Assembly (NCBI RefSeq): GCF_030209835.1
Contig: NZ_JARVRF010000003.1
Coordinates: forward strand, 62,001-126,000
Length of the DNA stretch: 64,000 nucleotides
Reading direction: 5' to 3'
Source of the DNA: Arthrobacter sp. efr-133-R2A-120
Lineage (GTDB): Bacteria; Actinomycetota; Actinomycetes; Actinomycetales; Micrococcaceae
Part shown: one piece after another, positions 51,848 through 59,500 of the stretch
How positions within the stretch are numbered: the first letter of the stretch is position 1
How the letters are laid out: each line of letters opens with the position of its first letter
The notes under the pieces: model-generated
Told to the model about the DNA's origin: nothing
The model's input: the letters and a program-made list of their open reading frames with translations, nothing else
Databases searched by the model: none
Program-made: the position numbers and the translations under genes

Positions 51848-52885
51848 ATGGACTCATCTCTTCCCGTCGTGGCCGCAGCCGACGCCGCACCCCTGTCCCC
51901 CGGACAGCTCAGGGAGCTCTATTCCCTGATGGCTGCCGTTCGATACCTCGATACCTCGGCCGTTGCCTGGCAGCGCCAGGGAATCATCCCCGGCTACGCT
52001 CCGGAACTCGGCCAGGAAGCCGCCCAGGTCGGCAGCGCCTACGCCCTCGACACTGCTCGCGACTTCGCCTTCCCGACGTACCGCGAGATGGGTGTCGCCA
52101 GGACCATGGGCGTGGACATGGTGGCGTACATGTCCACCCACAAAGCAACGTGGCACGGCGGCATGTACGATCCCCTGGCAAGCCGTCTCGCTCCCATCCA
52201 GGCCGTCGTGGCAGGCTCGGTACTTCATGCCGTCGGCTGGGCCCATGGCCAGACCCTGAGCGGTGGGCACGGAGTGGCCCTCAGCTACTTCGGCGACGGC
52301 GCTTCCTCCCAAGGCGATGTCCATGAGGCCATGAACTTTGCCGCCGTGATGAAAGCACCTGTCGTCTTCTTCATCCAGAACAATGGCTGGGCGATTTCCG
52401 TGCCCACCGAGCGGCAAGTGGCTGGCGGCTCGGTAGCTGCACGAGCCGCGGGCTACGGAATCCCCGGCATTCAGGTGGACGGCAACGATGTGGTCGCTGT
52501 CTATGAGGCCACCCGCAACGCCTTCGCCCACTGCCGCGGCGGGAACGGTCCGGTTGTGGTTGAGGCCATGACTTACCGCCGCGGACCGCATTCCACCGCC
52601 GACGACCCCGGGCGCTACCGGAGCCTCGACGACGAGCGCATCGACGCCGGCGAGGACCCACTGGAACGCCACCGCAAGCGTTTGCTGGCCGAAAGCGTGG
52701 CCGACGAGGCATTCTTCACGGCCGCCAACCAGGAAGCCCTGGCAGAAGAAGAAGCCATCCGCACCGGAATCGAAGCCCTCGGGCCCCGGCCCGGCAACGA
52801 AATGTTCGATTTCGTCTTCCAGGAAACCACCCCCGCCCTTGAAACCCAGGCCATCCGTTGGCGCGAGGAGTCCGAACATGTATGA
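51848..52885 (+). CDS. 2-oxo acid (or acetoin) dehydrogenase E1 alpha subunit
   Basis: 345 residues. The ThDP-binding motif runs from YFGDGASSQGDVHEAMNFAA to FFIQNNGWAISVP. The phosphorylation-loop-like YRRGPHSTADDPGRYR follows, as in branched-chain and Gram-positive pyruvate E1 alpha chains. With the E1 beta gene it forms the decarboxylating component. The ATG at 51848 gives a typical N-terminus; a TTG 36 bases upstream is possible and no Shine-Dalgarno is seen. Substrate (pyruvate, branched 2-oxo acid or acetoin) is uncertain. Confidence 0.9.
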   Translation: MDSSLPVVAAADAAPLSPGQLRELYSLMAAVRYLDTSAVAWQRQGIIPGYAPELGQEAAQVGSAYALDTARDFAFPTYREMGVARTMGVDMVAYMSTHKATWHGGMYDPLASRLAPIQAVVAGSVLHAVGWAHGQTLSGGHGVALSYFGDGASSQGDVHEAMNFAAVMKAPVVFFIQNNGWAISVPTERQVAGGSVAARAAGYGIPGIQVDGNDVVAVYEATRNAFAHCRGGNGPVVVEAMTYRRGPHSTADDPGRYRSLDDERIDAGEDPLERHRKRLLAESVADEAFFTAANQEALAEEEAIRTGIEALGPRPGNEMFDFVFQETTPALETQAIRWREESEHV

Positions 52886-53912
52886 GAGCACCACCGCCAC
52901 CCTCGAAGCCAGGGCAGCGACAGAGAACCAGTCCGTCAAGCTTTCCATGCAGCAGGCCCTCAACCGCGCGTTGGACGAGATCCTCTCGAACGATCCCAAA
53001 ACGGTGGTCTTCGGCGAGGACTGCGGCCGATTGGGTGGAGTCTTCCGTATCACCGACGGGTTGCAGGCCAAGCACGGAGAACCCCGGGTGTTTGACACGC
53101 CGCTCGCGGAATCGGGCATCCTGGGCATGTCCGTGGGTCTGGCCATGGCCGGTTTCCACCCCATTCCGGAAGTACAGTTCGATGGCTTCGCTTATCCCGC
53201 CATCAACCAGATCGTCTGCCAGATCGCCCGGATGAACTACCGCAGCCGCGGCACCTTGCCGATGCCGATCACGCTCCGGGTGCCCAGCTTCGGCGGCATC
53301 CGCGCCCCCGAACACCACGGCGAAAGCCTCGAGGCACTCTTCGCGCACGTTCCGGGACTCAAGGTTGTTTCGCCGTCGGACCCGCACGATGCCTACCACC
53401 TGCTCAAGCACGCGGCCTCGCGGCCGGACCCGGTGATCTTCATGGAACCGAAATCCCGCTACTGGCAAAAGGGCGACGTCGACGCAGCCGACGGCGGTAC
53501 CCTCACCGGCGCCCGCGTTGTCCGGCCGGGCCGCCACCTGACCCTCGTAGCCTGGGGTGCAATGGTTGCCCGGTGCCTGCAGGTTGCCGAACTCGCCGCA
53601 GAGGACGGAATCGACGTCGAGGTCCTCGATCTGCGCTGGCTCAAGCCGATCGACGCCGAAGCACTGGCGACTTCCGTCGGAAAGACGCGGCGCGCCGTCG
53701 TCGTACATGAGGCTCCGCTGACCTCCGGGTTGGGGGCCGAAGTGGCCCAGCTGATCACGCAAAGCTGCTTCGACACGCTCAAGGCGCCCGTCGACCGGGT
53801 CACCGGCTTCGATGTGCCGTACCCCTCCGGCGACCTGGAGGACGAATACATTCCGAACATTGACCGCATCCTCCTGGGGATCCAACGAGTACTGGAGTAT
53901 CGACGTGGCTGA
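52878..53912 (+). CDS. 2-oxo acid (or acetoin) dehydrogenase E1 beta subunit
   Basis: 344 residues. The transketolase-like pyrimidine domain (ALNRALDEILSNDPKTVVFG with the catalytic glutamate region FDTPLAESGILGMSVGLAM) and the transketolase C domain (VVHEAPLTSGLGAEVAQLI) are intact. The ATG overlaps the E1 alpha stop by 8 bp and its own 3' end overlaps the lipoyl-protein gene by 8 bp, so all three are translationally coupled. Confidence 0.93.
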   Translation: MYESTTATLEARAATENQSVKLSMQQALNRALDEILSNDPKTVVFGEDCGRLGGVFRITDGLQAKHGEPRVFDTPLAESGILGMSVGLAMAGFHPIPEVQFDGFAYPAINQIVCQIARMNYRSRGTLPMPITLRVPSFGGIRAPEHHGESLEALFAHVPGLKVVSPSDPHDAYHLLKHAASRPDPVIFMEPKSRYWQKGDVDAADGGTLTGARVVRPGRHLTLVAWGAMVARCLQVAELAAEDGIDVEVLDLRWLKPIDAEALATSVGKTRRAVVVHEAPLTSGLGAEVAQLITQSCFDTLKAPVDRVTGFDVPYPSGDLEDEYIPNIDRILLGIQRVLEYRRG

Positions 53913-54234
53913 AATCAGCTTCCCCCTGCCCGATCTTGGCGAAGGCCTCATCGAAGCGACCGTGCTGGACTGGCTCGTCTCCCCCGGCGACCAGGTGGAA
54001 CGGAACCAGCCGCTCGTGGAGCTGGAAACGAGCAAATCGGCCCTCGAGTTGCCGAGCCCGCAGGCGGGTAAAGTGATCCGTATCCACGGCGCGCCGGGCG
54101 AGACCATCAACGTCGGTGAGCCGCTGGTGGTGTTCGAGGTGCCGGACAATACTGCCGGCATCGTGGGCACCGTTCCCAAGGATGACGCACCGAAGCGCCG
54201 GGTCCGCCTGAGCGCTGTACTTGATGAGGACTGA
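53905..54234 (+). CDS. Stand-alone lipoyl-domain protein (E2 without catalytic core)
   Basis: 109 residues. A single lipoyl domain (about 1-80) with FPLPDLGEGLIEATVLDW, the lipoylation lysine in the ETSKSALELPSP hairpin, and a GETINVGEPLVVFEV C-terminal strand. A short basic tail DDAPKRRVRLSAVLDED ends the protein. The peripheral-subunit-binding and acyltransferase domains of a normal E2 (400 or more residues) are absent; the next gene is an alpha/beta hydrolase. The GTG at 53905 overlaps E1 beta. It is probably a mobile acyl carrier for this E1, with the chain ended by a stop rather than truncated by decay. Confidence 0.88.
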   Translation: MAEISFPLPDLGEGLIEATVLDWLVSPGDQVERNQPLVELETSKSALELPSPQAGKVIRIHGAPGETINVGEPLVVFEVPDNTAGIVGTVPKDDAPKRRVRLSAVLDED

Positions 54235-54238
54235 CACC

Positions 54239-55069
54239 ATGAGCGGCAGGCACACGGAAGAGCACATCCACACTGTGGAAGGAACAGATCCGCATCTTTT
54301 CGTGGAAGTCCATGAGCCCGCCGAAGGCACCGATGCGGGTCTGCGCCCGGTCCTGCTGCTGCACGGTTTCTCCTCGTCCACCAAACTCAATTGGGGCGAC
54401 ACAGGCTGGATTTCCACCCTTAAGTCCGCCGGCAGGCGTGTCATCACCGTGGACCTTCCAGGGCACGGCCAGAGCAGTTCCCCTGAGGACCTCGACTCCT
54501 ACTCCCCGAGCCGGATCCGCGCGGACCTGCTCCAGATAGTCGCCGACGCCGGTGCGCGCCCCGTGCGCGCCGGTGACCCTACCAGCGGGCTCGACGTCAT
54601 CGGCTATTCCTTGGGTTCCCGGCTTGCCTGGGAATTCGGTGCAACCCAGCCCGAACTCGTGCACCGGCTGGTGTTGGGCGGCCCGAACAAGGAGGACCCC
54701 TTGGCGTCCTTCGATCTCGCGGCAGCCCAGCGCTACCTTGCGGACGGCACACCCATCGAAGACGAGTCCACCGCAGGGTTGCTCAAGATGGCACAACTCT
54801 TGCCGAGCAACGATCTTTTTGCGCTCTTGTCGCTCATCGAAGCCATCAAGGGCGAACCCTTCGATCCTGCCGAAGCCGTGCCCCACATGCCGATGCTCCT
54901 GGTGGCCGGCGACAAGGACGAGCGCGCCATTACCATGCCGGAGCTCGCTTCGATCGCTTCCCACGCCGGAGGCATGGTCGAACAACTGCTCGTACCGGGG
55001 CGGAACCACAGCAACGCCGTGACCAGCCGGGTTTTCAAGGACGCCGCGGTGGCGTTCCTCGGCGTCTAG
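54239..55069 (+). CDS. Alpha/beta hydrolase, probable E2-like partner of the lipoyl protein
   Basis: 276 residues. The oxyanion region is VLLLHGFSSSTK, the nucleophile elbow GYSLGSR, the acid probably in GDKDERA, and the histidine in GRNHSNAV. It starts 4 bp after the lipoyl gene. In acetoin dehydrogenases of some Gram-negatives the E2 subunit (AcoC) is a lipoyl domain fused to an alpha/beta hydrolase fold; here the same two parts appear as adjacent genes. The role, acyl transfer or thioester hydrolysis, is inferred from this layout. Confidence 0.85.
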   Translation: MSGRHTEEHIHTVEGTDPHLFVEVHEPAEGTDAGLRPVLLLHGFSSSTKLNWGDTGWISTLKSAGRRVITVDLPGHGQSSSPEDLDSYSPSRIRADLLQIVADAGARPVRAGDPTSGLDVIGYSLGSRLAWEFGATQPELVHRLVLGGPNKEDPLASFDLAAAQRYLADGTPIEDESTAGLLKMAQLLPSNDLFALLSLIEAIKGEPFDPAEAVPHMPMLLVAGDKDERAITMPELASIASHAGGMVEQLLVPGRNHSNAVTSRVFKDAAVAFLGV

Positions 55070-55108
55070 GGGGGTGGCGGAGCGATTGATAGTGGCGGAG
55101 CGGCTGCC

Positions 55109-55531
55109 TTAGCCGGCCAGCCGCTCCGCATTGAGCGTCATGCGCTCGAGCACGCTGACGGCCATGGCGTATTCGTCGATACCGATACCCATCGAGAGAT
55201 CCCGGCGCGAGTCTTCAACGAGCCGTTGGGCTTCCGTTTGTTTTGCGTGGCCCAGTTCGCTGAGGCTGAGGCGATCATCCACCATGATGATCATTCCGCG
55301 GCCTACGAGCGCGGCGAGTTCGTTGTCGCGACGCCGTGTGTCGCCGCCCCAGAATGGGTTGAGTATTCCGTCAAGTTCCTCGGGGCTGAGGGGTGTCTCG
55401 GCCAGGACGTTGAGGGTCTGCCATTGCCTCCGGCTGAGTTTCAACCTCGCCAACGTGCTGTCCAGATGCGCCTCCAATGCGGCATCCAAGCGTTTGGTCC
55501 AGTAACCGATGGGCTTGTTCACATGGCCCAT
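55109..55531 (-). CDS. MarR-like winged-helix protein
   Basis: 140 residues starting MGHVNKPIGYWTKRLDAALE. The region LKLSRRQWQTLNVLAETPLS to LSPEELDGILNPFW is a helix-turn-helix, and RDNELAALVGRGMIIMVDDR is the wing, a pattern of MarR-type regulators that lack the usual sequence motif. The ATG at 55531 is chosen from the conserved N-terminus. It converges on the alpha/beta hydrolase gene and is divergent from the phosphoribosyltransferase. The target is unknown. Confidence 0.72.
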   Translation of the reverse strand: MGHVNKPIGYWTKRLDAALEAHLDSTLARLKLSRRQWQTLNVLAETPLSPEELDGILNPFWGGDTRRRDNELAALVGRGMIIMVDDRLSLSELGHAKQTEAQRLVEDSRRDLSMGIGIDEYAMAVSVLERMTLNAERLAG

Positions 55532-55604
55532 CGTGGCAGCGCGGAGCGGTCCCGGCAAGAAAGGTAGGCTTGATTCAGCGCTGGATGACGTGGAAGTGGG
55601 ACGA

Positions 55605-56258
55605 ATGGGCATGCGCTTCAAGGACCGTGCGGACGCCGGACGCCGCGTGGCAGCAGGGCTTCCGCAGCTCCGGCAACGGCCGGACACCATCTTGTTGGGC
55701 CTCGCCCGCGGTGGGGTCCCTGTGGCGGCCACTGCCGCCGTCGAGCTCCTCCAGCCATACGGCGCCATCCTGGTGCGCAAACTCGGCATCCCTGGGCGTG
55801 AAGAAACAGCGTTCGGCGCCTTGGCTTGGTCCAATGGCAGGATCGTCCGCATCCTCAACCGGCCCCTCGGCGAACGAATGCTGCGGCACGGAATCACCCA
55901 GGCTTCGCTCGACGCTGTGGAGGTACGCGAGCGGGGAGAACTCCTGCGGCGAGTGAAGACCTACCCCGGTATCAACTTCGACCTCAAGGGCAAGACTGTG
56001 GTTCTTGTCGACGACGGACTCGCCACGGGCGCAACGATGCGCGCCGCCGTCGAGGCCGTACGCGCGGGCGGGGCGGCGACTGTGGTGGCGGCCGTCCCCG
56101 TGTCATCCATTGAAGCCCAAGCGTCCATCAGCCGGGTGTGCGATTTCATGATGTGCCTGCACACGCCAGGCAAGTTCCACGCCGTGGGCGCGTTCTACGA
56201 GCACTTCGAGCAATTGACCGACGACGACGCGGTGCGGCTTTTGGAGCAGGCGGGGTAA
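55605..56258 (+). CDS. Phosphoribosyltransferase-domain protein
   Basis: 217 residues. The PRPP-binding loop is VVLVDDGLATGATM (about residues 125-138), preceded by GLARGGVPVAATAAVEL and LVRKLGIPGREETAFGA, typical of the predicted phosphoribosyltransferases often found near dienelactone hydrolase-like genes. The substrate base is unknown. The start could be the ATG at 55605 or 55611. It is divergent from the MarR-like gene. Two 23-bp repeats follow the stop. Confidence 0.85.
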   Translation: MGMRFKDRADAGRRVAAGLPQLRQRPDTILLGLARGGVPVAATAAVELLQPYGAILVRKLGIPGREETAFGALAWSNGRIVRILNRPLGERMLRHGITQASLDAVEVRERGELLRRVKTYPGINFDLKGKTVVLVDDGLATGATMRAAVEAVRAGGAATVVAAVPVSSIEAQASISRVCDFMMCLHTPGKFHAVGAFYEHFEQLTDDDAVRLLEQAG

Positions 56259-56293
56259 TTCGCAAATTTGCCGGAGGGTTGCGGTTGTTCCAT

Positions 56294-56348
56294 CCATACG
56301 TGAGCGAGCGTCGGAGAATTTCCAGCCATACGTGAGCGAGCGTCGGAG
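56294..56348. repeat. Intergenic repeat family C, two identical 23-bp direct units
   Basis: The unit CCATACGTGAGCGAGCGTCG plus GAG occurs at 56294-56316 and 56326-56348. Both contain TGAGCGAGCGT, the same 11-mer found at 14009-14019 and 59488-59498. It lies between the convergent phosphoribosyltransferase and HpaB genes. Confidence 0.8.
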
Positions 56349-56402
56349 TGCGAACGACGACGGCGATAGCTCGCCGTCGTCGTCCTACGTGCCGTGGCGA
56401 GT

Positions 56403-57857
56403 TCAGTCCTTCCGCTCCAAGAACTCCCGCACCCGGGCACGGGCCGGCTCGCGGTCGTAGCTGTTCACGAGGGCGGCTGCCATGCGGACAGGGTCACCGA
56501 AGAAGAAGTACTCATACAGGGCCTGGCGCCCGGCGAACGCGGAAATGCTGGCATCGAAAGCGAGCTTGAAGAGGCGCACGCGCTCCGGCCCGGTCAACGT
56601 TTTCGCCTGCAGGTATAGCTCGATGTCCGGCAACGCGTCACTCGCCACGTCCGCTTCGCCTGGCAGCGCCATGAGGCCCGACGCCGAGAACTTCCGGATA
56701 ATGGCGGGGAACCGCTGGGCAACCTTGGGGTACCAGTTGCGAGCCGCATTCAGGGTGGGCCAATGCGGCAAGAACACGCCATCCGGGCTTGGAGCTGCCT
56801 GGGCTTCGGCGGCCACCATGAGCGCCTTGCCGATTTCGACGGTCTCGATCAGCTCCGCGAGGTCCTCCTGGATGTGTTGGAATCCGTCAATCCCGATCGA
56901 TGCCGCGATCTCCGAGGCCAGGCCGAGGAAGAACTCGCTCTTCGCGATGGTCCTCGTGACCACCTGGTGGGTCATGAGGGCGCCGGCACCGGTCTCGGAG
57001 TAGAAGGCGTTGCACAGTTCAGGATGCCCGAGCATGAAGATGCGCTCGTTCGGCACGAACACGTGGTCGAAAACGACGACGGCGTCCATCTCCTCGAAGC
57101 GGCTCGCGAGCGGCTCGTCGTGGGTGCCTCCGCCGTTGTAGAGCGAGGTCCGGCACAGATAACGCATGCCCGGCGCATCGTTCGGGAGGGCGAACGCGTA
57201 AGAGTAGGGAGCATCTTCCGGCGTCGAGCGCAGGAGCGTCGAAGGGAACACGAGAAGCTCGTCGGCGATCGGTGCGATCGTGGCGAGCATACGCGCGCCG
57301 TGGACCACGATGCCGTCTTCCCGCTCCTCGACGACCCTCGCGGAGAGCTGCCCGCCGAGCTGTTCGGAACCTGACACCGAACGGTTGACTTGCGGCGGGA
57401 TCAGCGTGTGCGTTGCAAGGAGATCGTTCTCGCGGCAATGCTCGTAGTATTTGCGGATGTTTTCGCCGAACATCGGATCGGCCTGGGCAAACCATTTTTC
57501 TGCGGCCGCGAGCGCCGTGAGGGCGCCGTTCATGTAGTCACCCGTCCGGCCCAGGAACCCAAGGGAGTACTCCGCCCAGGTGCGGATCGCTGCATGCCGA
57601 TGTTCGAGGTCTTCCTTGCTGCGCGGCACGAGGAACGAGGCACTCACCCGGTCACCCGTCGTCGGGGACTCGTAGGTGAGGGCGTCCGCATACTTCGGGT
57701 CATGCTGCATGTCGAAGAGCTTCGCGTACGTGCGGGCCACGTTCCTGAAGGACGGGTGGTCGGCGATCTTCTCGGTGACCATTTCGCCGTCGATCAGGAC
57801 GTGGGGGTTCATCGAGTTGAGCTTGTCCAGGTACTGCTGTCCGGTCCGGATTCCCAT
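56403..57857 (-). CDS. 4-hydroxyphenylacetate 3-monooxygenase-type oxygenase (HpaB family)
   Basis: 484 residues with the acyl-CoA-dehydrogenase-like fold of two-component FADH2-dependent hydroxylases. It begins MGIRTGQQYLDKLNSMNPHV; typical blocks are EYSLGFLGRTGDYMNGALTA, VFDHVFVPNERIFMLGHPE and ELIETVEIGKALMVAAEAQA. It hydroxylates a phenolic substrate using reduced flavin from the reductase encoded 64 bp upstream (57922-58458). Possible substrates are 4-hydroxyphenylacetate, phenol or chlorophenols. The ATG has TTGGAG upstream. An IclR regulator is divergent from the pair. Confidence 0.9.
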   Translation of the reverse strand: MGIRTGQQYLDKLNSMNPHVLIDGEMVTEKIADHPSFRNVARTYAKLFDMQHDPKYADALTYESPTTGDRVSASFLVPRSKEDLEHRHAAIRTWAEYSLGFLGRTGDYMNGALTALAAAEKWFAQADPMFGENIRKYYEHCRENDLLATHTLIPPQVNRSVSGSEQLGGQLSARVVEEREDGIVVHGARMLATIAPIADELLVFPSTLLRSTPEDAPYSYAFALPNDAPGMRYLCRTSLYNGGGTHDEPLASRFEEMDAVVVFDHVFVPNERIFMLGHPELCNAFYSETGAGALMTHQVVTRTIAKSEFFLGLASEIAASIGIDGFQHIQEDLAELIETVEIGKALMVAAEAQAAPSPDGVFLPHWPTLNAARNWYPKVAQRFPAIIRKFSASGLMALPGEADVASDALPDIELYLQAKTLTGPERVRLFKLAFDASISAFAGRQALYEYFFFGDPVRMAAALVNSYDREPARARVREFLERKD

Positions 57858-57921
57858 GGTTGTCTCCAATGATGGTTGAGCTGAAACGGCATACGGATGC
57901 GGCGCCGACGGGCGCCGGCAA

Positions 57922-58458
57922 CTACAGAAGATCCTCCATTCCCAATTGGCTTTCCGGGATAGTGGTGAAAGAGCTGTTGGCGAACGCGAGCGCGTCGCCG
58001 CTGCGGTAGTTGAAGTCCGCCACTTCACCCAGGTAGAGGGTGTGGTCTCCGCCGTCGTAAGCCGCCCAGGGCGTGCATTCGAAATAAGCAAGGACGTTGG
58101 ATAGCCGGGGCGCCGTGTCGCCTTCTACCCAAAGGGGCTCGGGCCCGGGTCGGCCCGAGAAATGCAGGGCGAGTTGCTTCTGTTCGGCGCCCAGGATATT
58201 GACGCTGAAGGGGCGCCCGGCCAGCTCATCGTGGGCTTTGGCGTTGCGGGCGATGCTGACCAGGACCAGCGGCGGTTCCATGGATACGGCGGTAAAGGAG
58301 TTGACGGTAATACCGTGCCGCTTGGTGGCGCCGTCGAACGTCACGATGGCGACACCTGTGGCGAAGCGGCCCAGGCTGCCGCGGAAATGATGTGCCCGCG
58401 GCCGCGAAGTGCGGCTCAAGGGACCGGGCTCCGCATTGTGGCTGGACTTGGCAATCAT
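57922..58458 (-). CDS. Flavin reductase (HpaC-like)
   Basis: 178 residues with the flavin-reductase split barrel. Typical blocks are LGRFATGVAIVTFDG, GITVNSFTAVSMEPPLVLVS and FSVNILGAEQKQLALHFSGR, with DHTLYLGEVADF near the C-terminus. It supplies reduced FAD to the HpaB-type oxygenase downstream. The N-terminal 25 residues are a variable basic extension. AGGA lies 8 bases before the ATG. The promoter region carries three 17-bp sites. Confidence 0.92.
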   Translation of the reverse strand: MIAKSSHNAEPGPLSRTSRPRAHHFRGSLGRFATGVAIVTFDGATKRHGITVNSFTAVSMEPPLVLVSIARNAKAHDELAGRPFSVNILGAEQKQLALHFSGRPGPEPLWVEGDTAPRLSNVLAYFECTPWAAYDGGDHTLYLGEVADFNYRSGDALAFANSSFTTIPESQLGMEDLL

Positions 58459-58480
58459 CGTTGATTCCTGGCTGGCGATT

Positions 58481-58532
58481 GTTCTATATGTGAATTTGTT
58501 CTATATTTGAATAACAAATTCTCATACAGAAC
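58481..58532. promoter_or_regulatory. Three 17-bp operator-like sites between hpaC-like and iclR-like genes
   Basis: GTTCTATATGTGAATTT (58481-58497) and GTTCTATATTTGAATAA (58498-58514) are adjacent direct copies. AAATTCTCATACAGAAC (58516-58532) is an inverted copy (GTTCTGTATGAGAATTT). The consensus GTTCT-TAT--GAAT spans the divergent promoters and is a good candidate for the IclR protein. Confidence 0.72.
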
Positions 58533-58603
58533 CATAGTCTCTTGTGAGTGACAGCACAAGACGGCGGGCCGGTCGCGTTAGGCCCCAACATAGGATGGAG
58601 CGC

Positions 58604-59341
58604 ATGATGTCTCCCAGCGCCGCGAAAAGTCTGCAGGGCACGACCGCGACGGTCTCGCCGTCGCAGACCCTCTCCCGCGGAATCCAGGCCCTCGAAATCC
58701 TGGCGGCAGCCGAGGCCCCGTTGACCATTGCAGAACTCGCCGGCGCCCTGCGCGTTCATCGCTCGGTGGCCTACCGGATCCTTCGCACGCTGGAGGATCA
58801 TTCCCTGCTAGTGCGCGACGACGCCGGCCGCGTTCAGCCCGGTCCCGGCCTTGCGGTGCTGGCCCGGGGTGTCTCCCGCGACCTCCAGACGGCCGCCCTC
58901 CCGGAACTGACCCAGCTTGCCAACGCCCTGAACATGACGGCATTCGTAGCGGTCTGGGATCATCAGGACTGCGTCACGCTGGTCACGGTCGAGCCCCGCC
59001 ACTCAGCCGCGACCCTGGCACAGCATCCCGGCACACGCCACCCTGTGAATACCGGGGCGCCTGGAATCGCGATCCAATCCACCATGAGCGAAGAGGAATG
59101 GTCCGCCCGCGCTCCGGGCCTGCCCTATCGACCGGAAGCGGCAGAAGCGCGCCGGCTCGGCTACGCCGCGAGCCACGACGAAGTCATCGCCGGCTTGTCA
59201 TCCTTGGCCGCCCCGATCCGGGTGCCGGGCGGGCGGCCCGCCGCGATCGCCGTCGTCTACATCCGCCGCGAACAGGACCAGGCCGCCGTCGGCGAAGCAC
59301 TGGCGGCGAGCGCGGCCCGGATAGAGTCCCAACTGGCGTAA
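58604..59341 (+). CDS. IclR-family transcriptional regulator
   Basis: 245 residues. The N-terminal winged helix (TLSRGIQALEILAAAEAPLT, with recognition helix near RVHRSVAYRILRTLEDH) is followed by an IclR effector domain ending in AAPIRVPGGRPAAIAVVYI. It is divergent from the HpaC/HpaB pair and probably controls it in response to an aromatic ligand through the 17-bp sites. The start is one of two adjacent ATGs (58604 or 58607), with GGAG upstream. Confidence 0.9.
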   Translation: MMSPSAAKSLQGTTATVSPSQTLSRGIQALEILAAAEAPLTIAELAGALRVHRSVAYRILRTLEDHSLLVRDDAGRVQPGPGLAVLARGVSRDLQTAALPELTQLANALNMTAFVAVWDHQDCVTLVTVEPRHSAATLAQHPGTRHPVNTGAPGIAIQSTMSEEEWSARAPGLPYRPEAAEARRLGYAASHDEVIAGLSSLAAPIRVPGGRPAAIAVVYIRREQDQAAVGEALAASAARIESQLA

Positions 59342-59405
59342 GGACCCGTCCCTTGGACCCCTGAGCCTTCACGCTTTGATGCGTGCGTTCGTCCGGTTTC
59401 TTCCA

Positions 59406-59498
59406 ACGCTCGCTCACTTATAGGGCCAAACCCGGGAACCATCTCGCAGATGATCTGAGCGAGGGTTCCCAAAAAATGGCCCATAAATGAGCGAGCGT
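59406..59498. repeat. Intergenic repeat family C, long hairpin copy
   Basis: ACGCTCGCTCA (59406-59416) and TGAGCGAGCGT (59488-59498) are perfect 11-bp terminal inverted repeats of a 93-bp element. Nested arms include GGGAACC/GGTTCCC and AGGGCC/GGCCC, giving a long imperfect hairpin. On the minus strand it begins 2 bp after the stop codon of the MFS gene. Confidence 0.8.
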
Positions 59499-59500
59499 CG

